This document shows positions 1 through 7,497 of a stretch of 20,949 bases of DNA, one piece after another. The notes beneath the pieces are model-generated. The model was not told the origin of the DNA and did not search any database. It worked only from the letters and a program-made list of their open reading frames with translations. Position 1 is the first letter of the stretch. Each line of letters starts with the position of its first letter. This DNA comes from a virus. Both the position numbers and the translations under genes were made by a program. The stretch is from positions 1 to 20,949 of IMG/VR virus record IMGVR_UViG_3300006919_000584; one strand, given 5' to 3'.

Positions 1-405
1 AAAGAAGCGATAGGGCAAAGGCTACAACTAAAAAAGAATATTGATGCAGAAACTGGTCAAAAGACTTTGCAGTTTGAGCCTACAACACAAAAACAAGCAG
101 GACTTAGACCTGATCAGGTTAAGAATAAAGAGAAGCTAGTACCCAAGGATATCAAGAGTAATGTTTCGTCTAAGCAAGGTGCTATCTGGGAAGAAGCAAA
201 GAACTATGGAGTTGATCTAGAAGTTGAGCAAAGAGCAAAAGCTAGACGGAATGCAGAGATTGATCTTAGACCAGCACTAGGTACAGAAAAACTAAGTCGC
301 TTTGTTAGAAGAAAACAGATGAAGTTTAAGCCTACAAAACAAGCTAGAGGACAAAAAGGTGCTGACTTAGGTGCATTGGTATCAGGGCAAAAGATCCTTG
401 AATGA
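1..405 (+). CDS. Unknown basic protein, 5'-truncated, upstream of terminase
   Basis: The frame is open from the first base, so the gene begins outside the window; 134 residues are visible. A TTG at 67 could serve as an internal start but there is no reason to prefer it. The visible part is rich in Lys, Arg and Gln, has no membrane segment and no motif I recognise. It contains two similar short segments, QFEPTTQKQAG (DNA about 70-102) and KFKPTKQARGQ (about 322-354), which suggests an internal repeat. The stop overlaps the terminase start by 4 nt (ATGA), so the two are probably translationally coupled. By position it could be a small terminase subunit, but no helix-turn-helix is visible and I do not assign that function. 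Confidence 0.75.
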   Translation, partial: KEAIGQRLQLKKNIDAETGQKTLQFEPTTQKQAGLRPDQVKNKEKLVPKDIKSNVSSKQGAIWEEAKNYGVDLEVEQRAKARRNAEIDLRPALGTEKLSRFVRRKQMKFKPTKQARGQKGADLGALVSGQKILE

Positions 406-1823
406 CGGACGTAGAACAAGCGGTCAAAGTCTTACAACAGCTTACCGAACTCAAAGATACCAACAGGATTCATTATTACCACCCTTACGGATATCAAGTT
501 GAGTTTCATAAAGCGAGAGATCTTAACAAAAACAGAGCAAAGCAGAGGCTGCTTATGGCAGCGAATAAGGTTGGTAAAACCTACTGCGGTGCTGCCGAAC
601 TAGCGATTCATGCACTTGGAGATTATCCAGATTGGTGGGAAGGACATAAGTTTGATTCTGCAATCAAGATATGGGCTGCAGGAAACACAACAGCAAACAC
701 TAGAGATATTGTTCAAGCAGAGTTATTAGGCGAACCAGGAGATCCAGAAGACTATGGTAAAGGACTTATTCCTAAAGACAGGATTATTCACACAGACAGG
801 CTTCCTGGGATTCCTAATGCCTATTCTGCAGTTACCGTTAGACATGCATCAGGTAAGAACTCAAAGATCTGGTTCAAGTCCTATGAACAGGGCAAAGAAC
901 AATGGATGGGTAAAGCAGTAGACATTGTATGGCTAGACGAAGAACCACCACAGGATATTTATTCACAAGGACTCAGAGCAACCTTGAAGACTCAAGGACT
1001 GATCTTCATGACCTTTACTCCAGAGAAAGGGATGACGAATACAGTTGCTCAGTTCATGAACGATTTAAAACCAGGACAGCAGCTGTATCATGCAACTTGG
1101 GATGATGCACCACATTTAGATGAACAAACCAGGAATGAAATACTTGCAGCACTTCCTCCGCATGAAAGAAATATGCGATCAAAGGGGGTTCCTGTTCTTG
1201 GTTCAGGATTGGTTTATCCAGTTGACGAAGACTCTATCAAAATCCCTGCGTTTCAGATTCCAGAATACTGGCCTAAAGTCTGTGGGATTGACTTTGGTTG
1301 GGATCATCCATTTGCTGCAGTATGGGTTGCATGGGATCGTGAAACAGACACGATCTACGTCTATGACTTATACACAATACGTGCTGAAACACCTGTTGCT
1401 CATGCCCATGCAATACGTTCTAAAGGTGATTGGATTCCTGTGGCATGGCCTCATGATGGTATGCAACATGACAAAGGTTCTGGCGATCCACTTGCTAAAC
1501 AGTATCGTCGGCTTGGTGTTAATATGCTTGGTAGCCATTTCAGCAATCCCGACGGTGGTTTTTCTGTTGAGCCAGGTATCATGGACATTCTGCAGAGAAT
1601 GCAGTCAGGGCGTTTTAAAGTATTTGAACATCTTGCCGAATGGTTTGCAGAAATGCGGATGTACCATCGAAAAGAAGGAAAGATCATTAAAGAACGTGAT
1701 GACATTATGAGTGCAACTAGATACGCAACGATGTCAGTACGTTACGCAACCATACATAAAGAAAAACCAAGAATGGAGTACGCAATCGGTACTCAGGACT
1801 TAGAATACCAATACTTTTCATAA
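402..1823 (+). CDS. Terminase large subunit (DNA packaging ATPase and nuclease)
   Basis: This is the motor that cuts concatemeric DNA and drives it through the portal into the empty head. The 473 residues have the two-domain layout of large terminases. The N-terminal ATPase has a Walker A-type loop AANKVGKT at 53-60, a Walker B stretch VDIVWLDEE at 173-181 (D179, E180) and a coupling motif MTFTP at 203-207. The C-terminal RNase H-like nuclease has candidate metal-binding acids D297 in CGIDFGWD, D352 in WPHDG and D433/D434 in RDDIMSATRYA. The first glycine of a classical P-loop is replaced (AANKVGKT), as is common in phage terminases. The start at 402 overlaps the upstream stop (ATGA), with no clear ribosome binding site. 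Family membership is firm; the exact subfamily is not resolved. Confidence 0.95.
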   Translation: MTDVEQAVKVLQQLTELKDTNRIHYYHPYGYQVEFHKARDLNKNRAKQRLLMAANKVGKTYCGAAELAIHALGDYPDWWEGHKFDSAIKIWAAGNTTANTRDIVQAELLGEPGDPEDYGKGLIPKDRIIHTDRLPGIPNAYSAVTVRHASGKNSKIWFKSYEQGKEQWMGKAVDIVWLDEEPPQDIYSQGLRATLKTQGLIFMTFTPEKGMTNTVAQFMNDLKPGQQLYHATWDDAPHLDEQTRNEILAALPPHERNMRSKGVPVLGSGLVYPVDEDSIKIPAFQIPEYWPKVCGIDFGWDHPFAAVWVAWDRETDTIYVYDLYTIRAETPVAHAHAIRSKGDWIPVAWPHDGMQHDKGSGDPLAKQYRRLGVNMLGSHFSNPDGGFSVEPGIMDILQRMQSGRFKVFEHLAEWFAEMRMYHRKEGKIIKERDDIMSATRYATMSVRYATIHKEKPRMEYAIGTQDLEYQYFS

Positions 1824-1831
1824 GACAGACA

Positions 1832-2776
1832 ATGGACTTACTCAATCTATCACAACCATGGGATTGTCAAAGATTTCCTAAATCTAAAACCATCTGCTAT
1901 GGAGGAGGAGGTGGTGGTGGAGGTGCTCCAAAACTAGAAATGAAAGGTTTAGATCTTACTAAAAGTACAGGAGCTTTAAGCCCAAAAGGAGTTAAAGCAA
2001 TTACATCCAGTTTAAAAGCAGCTGGAGGTGGTGCTGCATATACTGCTGCTGTAGATAAAATGAATAAAGAAACAGATAAACGGTTAGGTTTAGGAAAATA
2101 TAAAAAGAAAAGTGGAGGATTACTTGGATCTGGAATATCCATATCTCCACCTAAAATTAAATTACCAAAATCTATTAAAGACACATCTTTAGGTAATGCA
2201 GCCAATGAAGTTAAGAAATTAGGAGATGGTGACTTTAGCCTAAAGAAAGCAGTACAGGGAACTGCATCTGGTGCAGAAAGCACTATTAAGAAATCTGATT
2301 TAGGAAAGGTCGTTAAAAAAGTTGCAGATCAATCGGGTTACACAGGATCTGATATAGATACAGGAATGCAGAAGATAGAAAAAGAATCTTCTAATGTGGT
2401 CAACCAAACCTTAGATGCTGTTGATAATCCGACAAAGGTTATTAACGATGCTGTTGATAGAGCTAAAAACTTTGGTGCTGAAACCGCAGGAGAAGTAAAA
2501 GATGCTTTTGGAGCTTACGAAACTGCAGGAAAAAACATTGAAACTACTGGACAGAACATTGTTGGTGCATTCGAAGACACGTTTCAGACAGGAATGAATG
2601 CAGCTTCTGCATTAGGACAAAACTTAGCTAATCAACTAGGTACAGCATCTGGAGACAAAGGTGGTCTCAAAGGCAAAGCAAACATTGCTGATTTACTAGA
2701 ACAAAAGAGAAAAGGCAGAAGAGGTGGCCTTAGTAGATCAGGTACTTCAAGAACTCTTATTACAGGAAAAGTCTAA
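1832..2776 (+). CDS. Unknown low-complexity virion-region protein with poly-Gly start
   Basis: I do not recognise a function. The 314 residues hold eight consecutive glycines near the N-terminus (residues 24-31), then a Gly/Ala/Lys/Ser-rich body that looks helical or disordered from about 120 to 270, and a basic C-terminus ending GRRGGLSRSGTSRTLITGKV. No membrane segment or catalytic motif is visible. It starts 8 nt after the terminase stop and its own stop shares a base with the next start (TAATG). Position between terminase and portal suggests a minor head or packaging component; this is inference from gene order. The first 20 or so residues do not resemble the rest. Initiation nearer the Gly tract, at the in-frame ATC at 1892, would give a protein beginning MCYGGGG, but no ribosome binding site supports it. 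Confidence 0.8.
   Translation: MDLLNLSQPWDCQRFPKSKTICYGGGGGGGGAPKLEMKGLDLTKSTGALSPKGVKAITSSLKAAGGGAAYTAAVDKMNKETDKRLGLGKYKKKSGGLLGSGISISPPKIKLPKSIKDTSLGNAANEVKKLGDGDFSLKKAVQGTASGAESTIKKSDLGKVVKKVADQSGYTGSDIDTGMQKIEKESSNVVNQTLDAVDNPTKVINDAVDRAKNFGAETAGEVKDAFGAYETAGKNIETTGQNIVGAFEDTFQTGMNAASALGQNLANQLGTASGDKGGLKGKANIADLLEQKRKGRRGGLSRSGTSRTLITGKV
1901..1924 (+). repeat. Poly-glycine codon tract
   Basis: Eight successive GGA/GGT codons encode an eight-glycine run in the gene between terminase and the 2776-3087 gene. GGA and GGT alternate in blocks, which is typical of a slippage-prone tract. Confidence 0.9.
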
Positions 2777-3087
2777 TGGGTGGATCAACAGGAGCAGCTT
2801 TAGACAGAGTTGGAAGTCTTGGTGGTGTTTTATATGACCCTGAGCGTGTAGGTATTAAAAAAGGTGCAGAAGATATGCAAAAGCATTACGGAGATCAAAT
2901 CACTAATTTTATGAATGCTCCTGATGATGCATTAGATGCTGCTTCAGATGCAGTTAGTTCTGTAGCTGATAGTGAATCAGCAACAAATGCTAATCCATTC
3001 TCTATGGGATCTTACGGAAATAGTATGCGCCAAAGACGTAAATCAGGTTTTGGTCGAAGACAAACTTTTAAAGGTCTTACAGGCTGA
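2776..3087 (+). CDS. Unknown small protein just before the portal
   Basis: This is a 103-residue protein with no function I can assign. The N-terminal half is Gly-rich (MGGSTGAALDRVGSLGG) and the middle is acidic and Ala/Asp/Ser-rich (about residues 48-75). The C-terminus is strongly basic (RQRRKSGFGRRQTFKGLTG). The charge split and lack of hydrophobic core suggest an extended or partner-bound protein. Its end resembles the end of the preceding protein (SRTLITGKV), so both may carry the same short C-terminal signal. It is joined by one-base overlaps to both neighbours (TAATG before, TGATG after), so expression is probably coupled to the portal gene. Confidence 0.8.
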   Translation: MGGSTGAALDRVGSLGGVLYDPERVGIKKGAEDMQKHYGDQITNFMNAPDDALDAASDAVSSVADSESATNANPFSMGSYGNSMRQRRKSGFGRRQTFKGLTG

Positions 3088-4733
3088 TGGATCTATTCAC
3101 ACAGCTAACGTCAGAACTCGCATCTTTAAAAGATTCTAGACGTAACTGGGAAAACACTTGGCAGGAAATAGGAGATCTTGTTTCTCCTAATAGAAGTGAT
3201 TTCCTTACGCTTAGAACTGCAGGAGAGAAACGTAGAGAAAAGATTTTTGAATCTACACCTTTACGTGCTTTAACTAGATTCTCTTCTGGTATGCACAATC
3301 TATTGACTCCCAGCACCCAAAGCTGGTTTGAGTTAAAGATGAGAAATAGTGCATTGAACCAGGAACGTGATGTTCAGCTGTGGTTAGAAGAATCTACAAG
3401 AGTATTAATACAGACCTTTAACAGACCACATAACAACTTTCATCCGTCAATGCATGAATACCTACTGGATTTAGGTGCATTCGGAACAGGTGTTATGCAT
3501 ATCAGAGATATACCTGGACAAGGACCATACTTCTCAAGCTATCCACTCTATAACTGTTATTTAGCCAAGAATGATATGGGCCGTGTAGATACGATCTATC
3601 GAGTCTACGAACATACGGCAAAAGAAGTATTGGAAGCATTTGGCGAAGAAAAACTGCCTGACAAAGTAAAGAAGGCTTTAGAAGCAGGAAAGTATTACGA
3701 CAAGTTTGAATGTGTCCATGCAGTCAAGCCTGTATCAACCTTTAAAGATGCTCCTATAAAACGATTTCCGTTTGTCAGTATCTACTTCATGCCTACTGCT
3801 AAAACCATTCTAAACGTAGGTGGTTTTGATTCATTTCCATTTGTATGCAGTCGTTGGGAAAGAAATGCACAAGAAACCTATGGAAGAGGTCCAGGTGCTG
3901 AAGCATTAGCAGATGTTAAAATGCTCAATGAGATGGAAAAGACTTATCTCAAAGCATTACAAAAGATTGTAGATCCACCACTTATGATTCCTGATGACGG
4001 ATTCTTAAATCCTATTAGAACCACACCAGGAGGAATCAACTACTATCGATCAGGACTAGGTAAAGACGAAAGAATCTTTCCAATGCCTTCTGCACAACGA
4101 GTAGACATTGCAGAAGCAAAGATGTCTCAAGTCAGACAGAACATAGAAAAGTCTTTTTACCTAGACATGATGGAATTACCAGGGCCAGTAGCAAACGATG
4201 GTGATGTCCTTAGATTTACGGCTACAGAGGTTCAAGCAAGGCAAAGGGATCGCTTGCAAATCATTGGACCTCTTGTAGCTAGACAAGAAATAGAAATGCT
4301 TGGTCCATTGATCGAAAGAACAACACAGATTCTTCTAAACTCCAATATGCTCCCACCAGCACCAGATATTATTATGGAGCAAGAAGAATTTAAGATCGAA
4401 TATCGAAATCCAGTCTCTGTGGCAATGCGGGGCTACGAACTCAACAGTATTTCCCAACTGATTCAGTTCTTAACTCCTATAGCCCAAATCGACCCAACCA
4501 TTCTGCAGAGGCTGGATACTTCACAAGTAGTCAAACTTGGAGCAGATATTCTTAGAACACCACCTAGTGTTGTTAAAGATGAAGCTCAGTTCCAACAGGA
4601 ACAACAACAGCAACAAGAACAATCAGCATTAATGCAGACTCTACAGCAGGCACAGATTTCAGCAAACATTGATCAAACTACGTCTGCAGCAGAAAAGAAC
4701 CGTGCTATGGCTGCAGATCAGTTAGCTAACTAA
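3087..4733 (+). CDS. Portal (head-to-tail connector) protein
   Basis: This forms the ring at the unique capsid vertex through which DNA enters and leaves, and on which terminase and then the tail dock. At 548 residues it is close to T7 gp8 (536). Typical portal segments are visible: GMHNLLTPSTQSWFEL at 68-83, LGAFGTGVMHI at 129-139 and FVCSRWERNAQETYGRGPG at 252-270 followed by AEALADVKMLNEMEK. The C-terminus (about 500-515) is Gln-rich, with QQEQQQQQEQ, and is probably flexible. It starts at a TGATG overlap and ends at a TAATG overlap with the Bbp19-like gene. An AAAGGT about 15 bases upstream is too far away to be a good ribosome binding site, so coupling to the upstream gene is likely. Confidence 0.94.
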   Translation: MDLFTQLTSELASLKDSRRNWENTWQEIGDLVSPNRSDFLTLRTAGEKRREKIFESTPLRALTRFSSGMHNLLTPSTQSWFELKMRNSALNQERDVQLWLEESTRVLIQTFNRPHNNFHPSMHEYLLDLGAFGTGVMHIRDIPGQGPYFSSYPLYNCYLAKNDMGRVDTIYRVYEHTAKEVLEAFGEEKLPDKVKKALEAGKYYDKFECVHAVKPVSTFKDAPIKRFPFVSIYFMPTAKTILNVGGFDSFPFVCSRWERNAQETYGRGPGAEALADVKMLNEMEKTYLKALQKIVDPPLMIPDDGFLNPIRTTPGGINYYRSGLGKDERIFPMPSAQRVDIAEAKMSQVRQNIEKSFYLDMMELPGPVANDGDVLRFTATEVQARQRDRLQIIGPLVARQEIEMLGPLIERTTQILLNSNMLPPAPDIIMEQEEFKIEYRNPVSVAMRGYELNSISQLIQFLTPIAQIDPTILQRLDTSQVVKLGADILRTPPSVVKDEAQFQQEQQQQQEQSALMQTLQQAQISANIDQTTSAAEKNRAMAADQLAN

Positions 4734-4993
4734 TGTTCGAAAAAGATAGAAAACGTAGGGCAACCTACAAAGAAGTATTCTCAACCGAACCAGGAAGAGA
4801 AGTACTGGAAGACTTGATGAAAAATAACTTTCTCTGGACTTCCACACAAACCAGTGATTCGCATGAAACAGCATATAACGAAGGACGAAGATCAGTCATC
4901 CTCGCAATCCTGAATTATGTTTCTTTAGATGCGGATCGAATACAAACCATGATGAAACAGAATTATGACCGAAGCATCGATGACAACTTCTGA
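4733..4993 (+). CDS. Bbp19-like small phage protein
   Basis: This is an 86-residue protein of a family I associate with Bordetella phage BPP-1 Bbp19. Members sit next to portal and scaffold genes in many podoviruses, and their biochemical role is not known to me. The family look is visible: YKEVFSTEPGREVLEDLMKN at about 12-31, an aromatic/Thr stretch, then TAYNEGRRSVILAILNYVSL at about 46-65. It starts at a one-base overlap with the portal stop (TAATG) and overlaps the scaffold gene by 14-29 nt depending on which scaffold start is used. I infer a role in head or connector assembly from conserved position only. Confidence 0.75.
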   Translation: MFEKDRKRRATYKEVFSTEPGREVLEDLMKNNFLWTSTQTSDSHETAYNEGRRSVILAILNYVSLDADRIQTMMKQNYDRSIDDNF

Positions 4994-5822
4994 AGCAGCA
5001 CCAAGCCCAGATGCTGGTTCCTCAGAAGCCATTGGCGGTAGTCTGTTAAGTTCAGATCAGCCAATACAACAACAACCAACTTTATCGTTTGATCCTACTG
5101 GATTACCAGATGGATTGAATGAAGAACCATCACTACAGACTTTTGATAGCGTAGACAAACTTGCTAAGTCCTACGTCAATCTAGTTAAAAAAATGGGTGT
5201 TCCTGCAGAACAGCTTCTACGTTTACCACAAAGCGGTGAATCGTATGATGATGTTTATAATGCTTTAGGAAGACCAGAAGATCATGATGGTTATCAACTA
5301 GGTGATCATTCACCAGAAGATACAGCAAACTATAGAGAGATTGCTCATCAACTAGGTTTAAACAATGACCAAGCCTCTGCACTATACGATATCTACCAAC
5401 AAGACATGCAATACCGCATGAATGAGGAAGATGCAGAGTTTGAGCAATTTGAAGTAGAAAACCTGCAAGAGCTACAACAGGAATGGGGTGACAAATTCAA
5501 CCACAATCTTGAAATGGCTCGCAGAGCATTTATGAATTTTGCTACTCCTGAAGCGGTAAAAGTCTTGGAAGAAACTGGTATGGGAAACCATCCAGAACTA
5601 TTGAAAGTATTTGCCCGAATAGGAGAAGTATTAGCTGAAGATTCAGTATTACCAGGATCAAATAACGCAGTTCTTGGTGGTATGAATGCAGCTTCAGCCC
5701 AAGAACAAATCAACGATTTATTAGCTGATTCAGAGTTTAGGATTGCATATCAAGACGGATACCATCCTGGTCATAAGGAGGCCGTTGAGAAGATGACTAA
5801 GCTCTATAGTTACTTGGGTTGA
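4965..5822 (+). CDS. Capsid assembly scaffolding protein
   Basis: Scaffold proteins guide capsid protein into a closed procapsid and then leave. The 285 residues are strongly acidic, with a disordered Ser/Pro/Gln-rich N-terminus (1-45). A conserved-looking block follows: FDSVDKLAKSYVNLVKKMG at 60-78. The middle is rich in helices and Glu/Gln (150-200). The C-terminal segment FRIAYQDGYHPGHKEAVEKM (258-277) matches the usual end of T7-type scaffolds. It lies directly before the capsid gene, as in T7 (gp9/gp10). Two ATGs are possible, 4965 and 4980 (residue 6); neither has a convincing ribosome binding site, so the shorter 280-residue form is equally plausible. Both overlap the preceding gene. 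Confidence 0.9.
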   Translation: MTEASMTTSEAAPSPDAGSSEAIGGSLLSSDQPIQQQPTLSFDPTGLPDGLNEEPSLQTFDSVDKLAKSYVNLVKKMGVPAEQLLRLPQSGESYDDVYNALGRPEDHDGYQLGDHSPEDTANYREIAHQLGLNNDQASALYDIYQQDMQYRMNEEDAEFEQFEVENLQELQQEWGDKFNHNLEMARRAFMNFATPEAVKVLEETGMGNHPELLKVFARIGEVLAEDSVLPGSNNAVLGGMNAASAQEQINDLLADSEFRIAYQDGYHPGHKEAVEKMTKLYSYLG

Positions 5823-5932
5823 TTTAGTCCAGACAAGGTTTTTAGACCCCTGGCAATTGATTTTGTCAGCGGACCCCATGTGGACAATCCGCAAATGTGC
5901 GTTTTTTTATTCACGTATTGCGGAGACTTTAT
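5823..5932 (+). promoter_or_regulatory. Leader of the major capsid gene with RNA hairpins
   Basis: This 110-bp gap is the largest in the window. The segment TCCGCAA (5888-5894) is a perfect complement of TTGCGGA (5918-5924), which covers most of the capsid ribosome binding site CGGAGA (5921-5926). An extra GTG/CAC pairing (5897-5899 with 5912-5914) can extend the stem. The same TCCGC can instead pair with an upstream GCGGA (5869-5873), giving two mutually exclusive folds. A short CGCA-AATG-TGCG hairpin followed by seven T residues (5890-5908) looks like a weak terminator. I see no convincing sigma70 promoter and no T7-class promoter. A promoter specific to this phage cannot be excluded. Confidence 0.45.
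5921..5926 (+). promoter_or_regulatory. Ribosome binding site of the capsid gene
   Basis: CGGAGA ends 6 bases before the ATG at 5933. It fixes the capsid start there and argues against the upstream in-frame ATG at 5897. Confidence 0.8.
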
Positions 5933-6943
5933 ATGTCCACTCAAATCACAACGGCATTCGTCAAACAGTTCGATGCCAATGTACAGCTTCTCGTCCAACA
6001 GATGGGAAGTCGATTGCGTAATGCAGTCACTTTAGAATCAGGTAAGGTCGGTGAAGAAGTTTTCATGGACCGTATTAGTGCAACTGCTGCACAAAAAGTA
6101 ACCAGCAGACATGCTGACAGTCCTTTGATCAGTACACCACATGATAGACGTAGGGTAACACCTGTCGATTATGATTGGGGTGACATGATTGACAATCCTG
6201 ACAAACTCAGGCTCTTAATCGATCCTGCATCTGCATATTCCCAAAATGCTGCTATGGCAATGGGAAGATCAATGGATGAAGAAATCATTGGTGCTCTGAA
6301 AGGTAATGCTTTTGGATCTACTGGAGATTCTGCTACATCAGGCAGTTCTTCTAGTTCTTCTATTGCTCTACCTTCATCACAGAAAATTACTTCTGTTCAA
6401 AACAATTTTGCAGTTGATGGTGAAAATACTTCAAATGCACAACCTTTGACAGTAGGTAAATTAATTGATGCTCGTAAGCGTTTAGGTGCTAGTGAAGCAG
6501 ACGATTACGATGTCAATGGAAATAGCAACCTGTTCTTAGTTGTTAATGCTGCTCAATTAGCACACTTGTTGACTTCAACAAAAACTAATAGTGCAGACTT
6601 CAATCAGATCAGAGCATTGGTTGCTGGAGATCTTAATCAGTTTATGGGTTTTAACATAATCCGAACTGAAAAAATCCCAACCACATCTGGATCTGAGTTG
6701 TATTCAGGTTCTACTGAAGTCCCACAGGTTACATCAGAAGACAATCATTATTGTTATGCTTTTCACCGCAGAGGCATTGGCCTTTGTGTTTGGGAAGACA
6801 TTGTAGCCAGGATCTCAGAACGACCCGACAAACGATTCAGTCAATACATCTACTATCGCATGACAGTTGGAGCAACACGACTTGAAGAAGAAAGAGTTGT
6901 AGAGATTCAATGTCAGGATGCACCAGTAGATAAATCATCTTAA
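5933..6943 (+). CDS. Major capsid protein
   Basis: This is the shell-forming protein, expected to have the HK97-type fold. The chosen start gives 336 residues (MSTQITTAFVKQFDANVQ...), similar to T7 gp10A and BPP-1 Bbp17 in size. Supporting features are an N-terminal helix, a charged segment HDRRRVTPVDYDWGDMID (70-87), a low-complexity Ser loop at 129-149 (GSSSSSSIALPSS), and the segment GDLNQFMGFNIIRTEKIP (232-249), which is typical of this phage coat family. The Ser loop may be a surface-exposed insertion. It sits between scaffold and cement genes, and the strong ribosome binding sites on this and the next gene fit the need for hundreds of copies. An in-frame ATG at 5897 would add 12 residues but lies inside the leader hairpins and has no ribosome binding site. 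Confidence 0.93.
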   Translation: MSTQITTAFVKQFDANVQLLVQQMGSRLRNAVTLESGKVGEEVFMDRISATAAQKVTSRHADSPLISTPHDRRRVTPVDYDWGDMIDNPDKLRLLIDPASAYSQNAAMAMGRSMDEEIIGALKGNAFGSTGDSATSGSSSSSSIALPSSQKITSVQNNFAVDGENTSNAQPLTVGKLIDARKRLGASEADDYDVNGNSNLFLVVNAAQLAHLLTSTKTNSADFNQIRALVAGDLNQFMGFNIIRTEKIPTTSGSELYSGSTEVPQVTSEDNHYCYAFHRRGIGLCVWEDIVARISERPDKRFSQYIYYRMTVGATRLEEERVVEIQCQDAPVDKSS

Positions 6944-6951
6944 TCGTTTGA

Positions 6952-6958
6952 AAGGAGA
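6952..6958 (+). promoter_or_regulatory. Ribosome binding site of the cement protein gene
   Basis: AAGGAGA ends 5 bases before the ATG at 6964, one of the strongest sites in the window, in the 20-base gap after the capsid gene. Confidence 0.8.
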
Positions 6959-6963
6959 TTATA

Positions 6964-7455
6964 ATGTCAGCAACAACTAATTACGGAGCAAACTTTACGA
7001 AGTTTGACCAAAATCAACCTAAGGAAATGGTAAATGTCGCTGAACATGGAGCAAGACTTCGTGTTCAATATGACACTTACGAAACCGATGGTAATGAAGG
7101 TGCTGGATCTACTATTGCTATGGCTCGATTGCCTAAAGGTTCAAGGGTATGGCAAGTCATTATGGTAACAGATGACATACATGCATCTGCTACTTTAGCA
7201 GTAGGTGATTCTGCTGATCCAGATAGATTCATTACTGCATCAATTTGTGGTGATGCTAATAAAGTTCATTACATGCATCCTAAAGCACATGCTTCAGATG
7301 GTAATGTAACTATTATTGGTGGTGTTAGTGGTACGGGTATTGACGGATTTGGTCATGCTTATACTGCTCAAACCGATATTATTATCACAACCGCTGCTGC
7401 AACATTAGCTGCAAGCAAAACAATCAATCTTTGTGTTTGGTATTCTGTAGATTGA
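6964..7455 (+). CDS. Capsid cement (decoration) protein, Bbp16-like
   Basis: This 163-residue protein probably binds the outer capsid surface and stabilises it, like BPP-1 Bbp16. The segment MARLPKGSRVWQVIMVTDDI (about 53-72), then SATLAVGDSADPDRF, and a beta-rich Gly/Thr C-terminal half agree with the jelly-roll fold of that family. It immediately follows the capsid gene with its own strong ribosome binding site, and a strong terminator comes after it, so it closes a high-expression head module. T7 has no equivalent at this place; the arrangement is that of BPP-1. The family call rests on recognition of the sequence pattern and on gene order, not on an alignment. Confidence 0.78.
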   Translation: MSATTNYGANFTKFDQNQPKEMVNVAEHGARLRVQYDTYETDGNEGAGSTIAMARLPKGSRVWQVIMVTDDIHASATLAVGDSADPDRFITASICGDANKVHYMHPKAHASDGNVTIIGGVSGTGIDGFGHAYTAQTDIIITTAAATLAASKTINLCVWYSVD

Positions 7456-7463
7456 TTTAATTT

Positions 7464-7486
7464 GGGCTGCTTCGGCAGCCCTTTTT
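7464..7486 (+). terminator. Intrinsic transcription terminator after the head genes
   Basis: A perfect 7-bp stem GGGCTGC/GCAGCCC closes on a TTCG tetraloop (7471-7474) and is followed by five T residues. This is a textbook rho-independent terminator, 8 bases after the cement gene stop. It should reduce transcription into the tail genes. Confidence 0.93.
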
Positions 7487-7490
7487 AAAA

Positions 7491-7494
7491 GGTG
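7491..7494 (+). promoter_or_regulatory. Ribosome binding site of the 47-residue ORF
   Basis: AAAGGTG (7488-7494) precedes the ATG at 7498 by 3-5 bases, just after the terminator. Confidence 0.55.
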
Positions 7495-7497
7495 ATT

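Noticed and set aside
1-405. Small terminase subunit assignment for the first gene
   Set aside because: Supported by position only; no DNA-binding motif is visible and the 5' end is missing.
1120-1710. 196-residue open frame on + inside the terminase gene
   Set aside because: It is an out-of-frame reading of the terminase, whose motifs are intact; no ribosome binding site or family signature.
1897-2283. 128-residue antisense open frame with a poly-Pro end
   Set aside because: It is the mirror of the Gly-rich tract on the + strand, and no other gene lies on the - strand.
5857-5888. Sigma70-type promoter with TTGATT and GACAAT before the capsid gene
   Set aside because: Spacing is 20 bases and the -10 match is poor; other combinations also fail.
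5897-5932. Upstream in-frame ATG at 5897 as the capsid start
   Set aside because: No ribosome binding site, lies inside the leader hairpins, and the added residues (MRFFIHVLRRLY) do not resemble a capsid N-terminus; ATG 5933 has CGGAGA at correct spacing.
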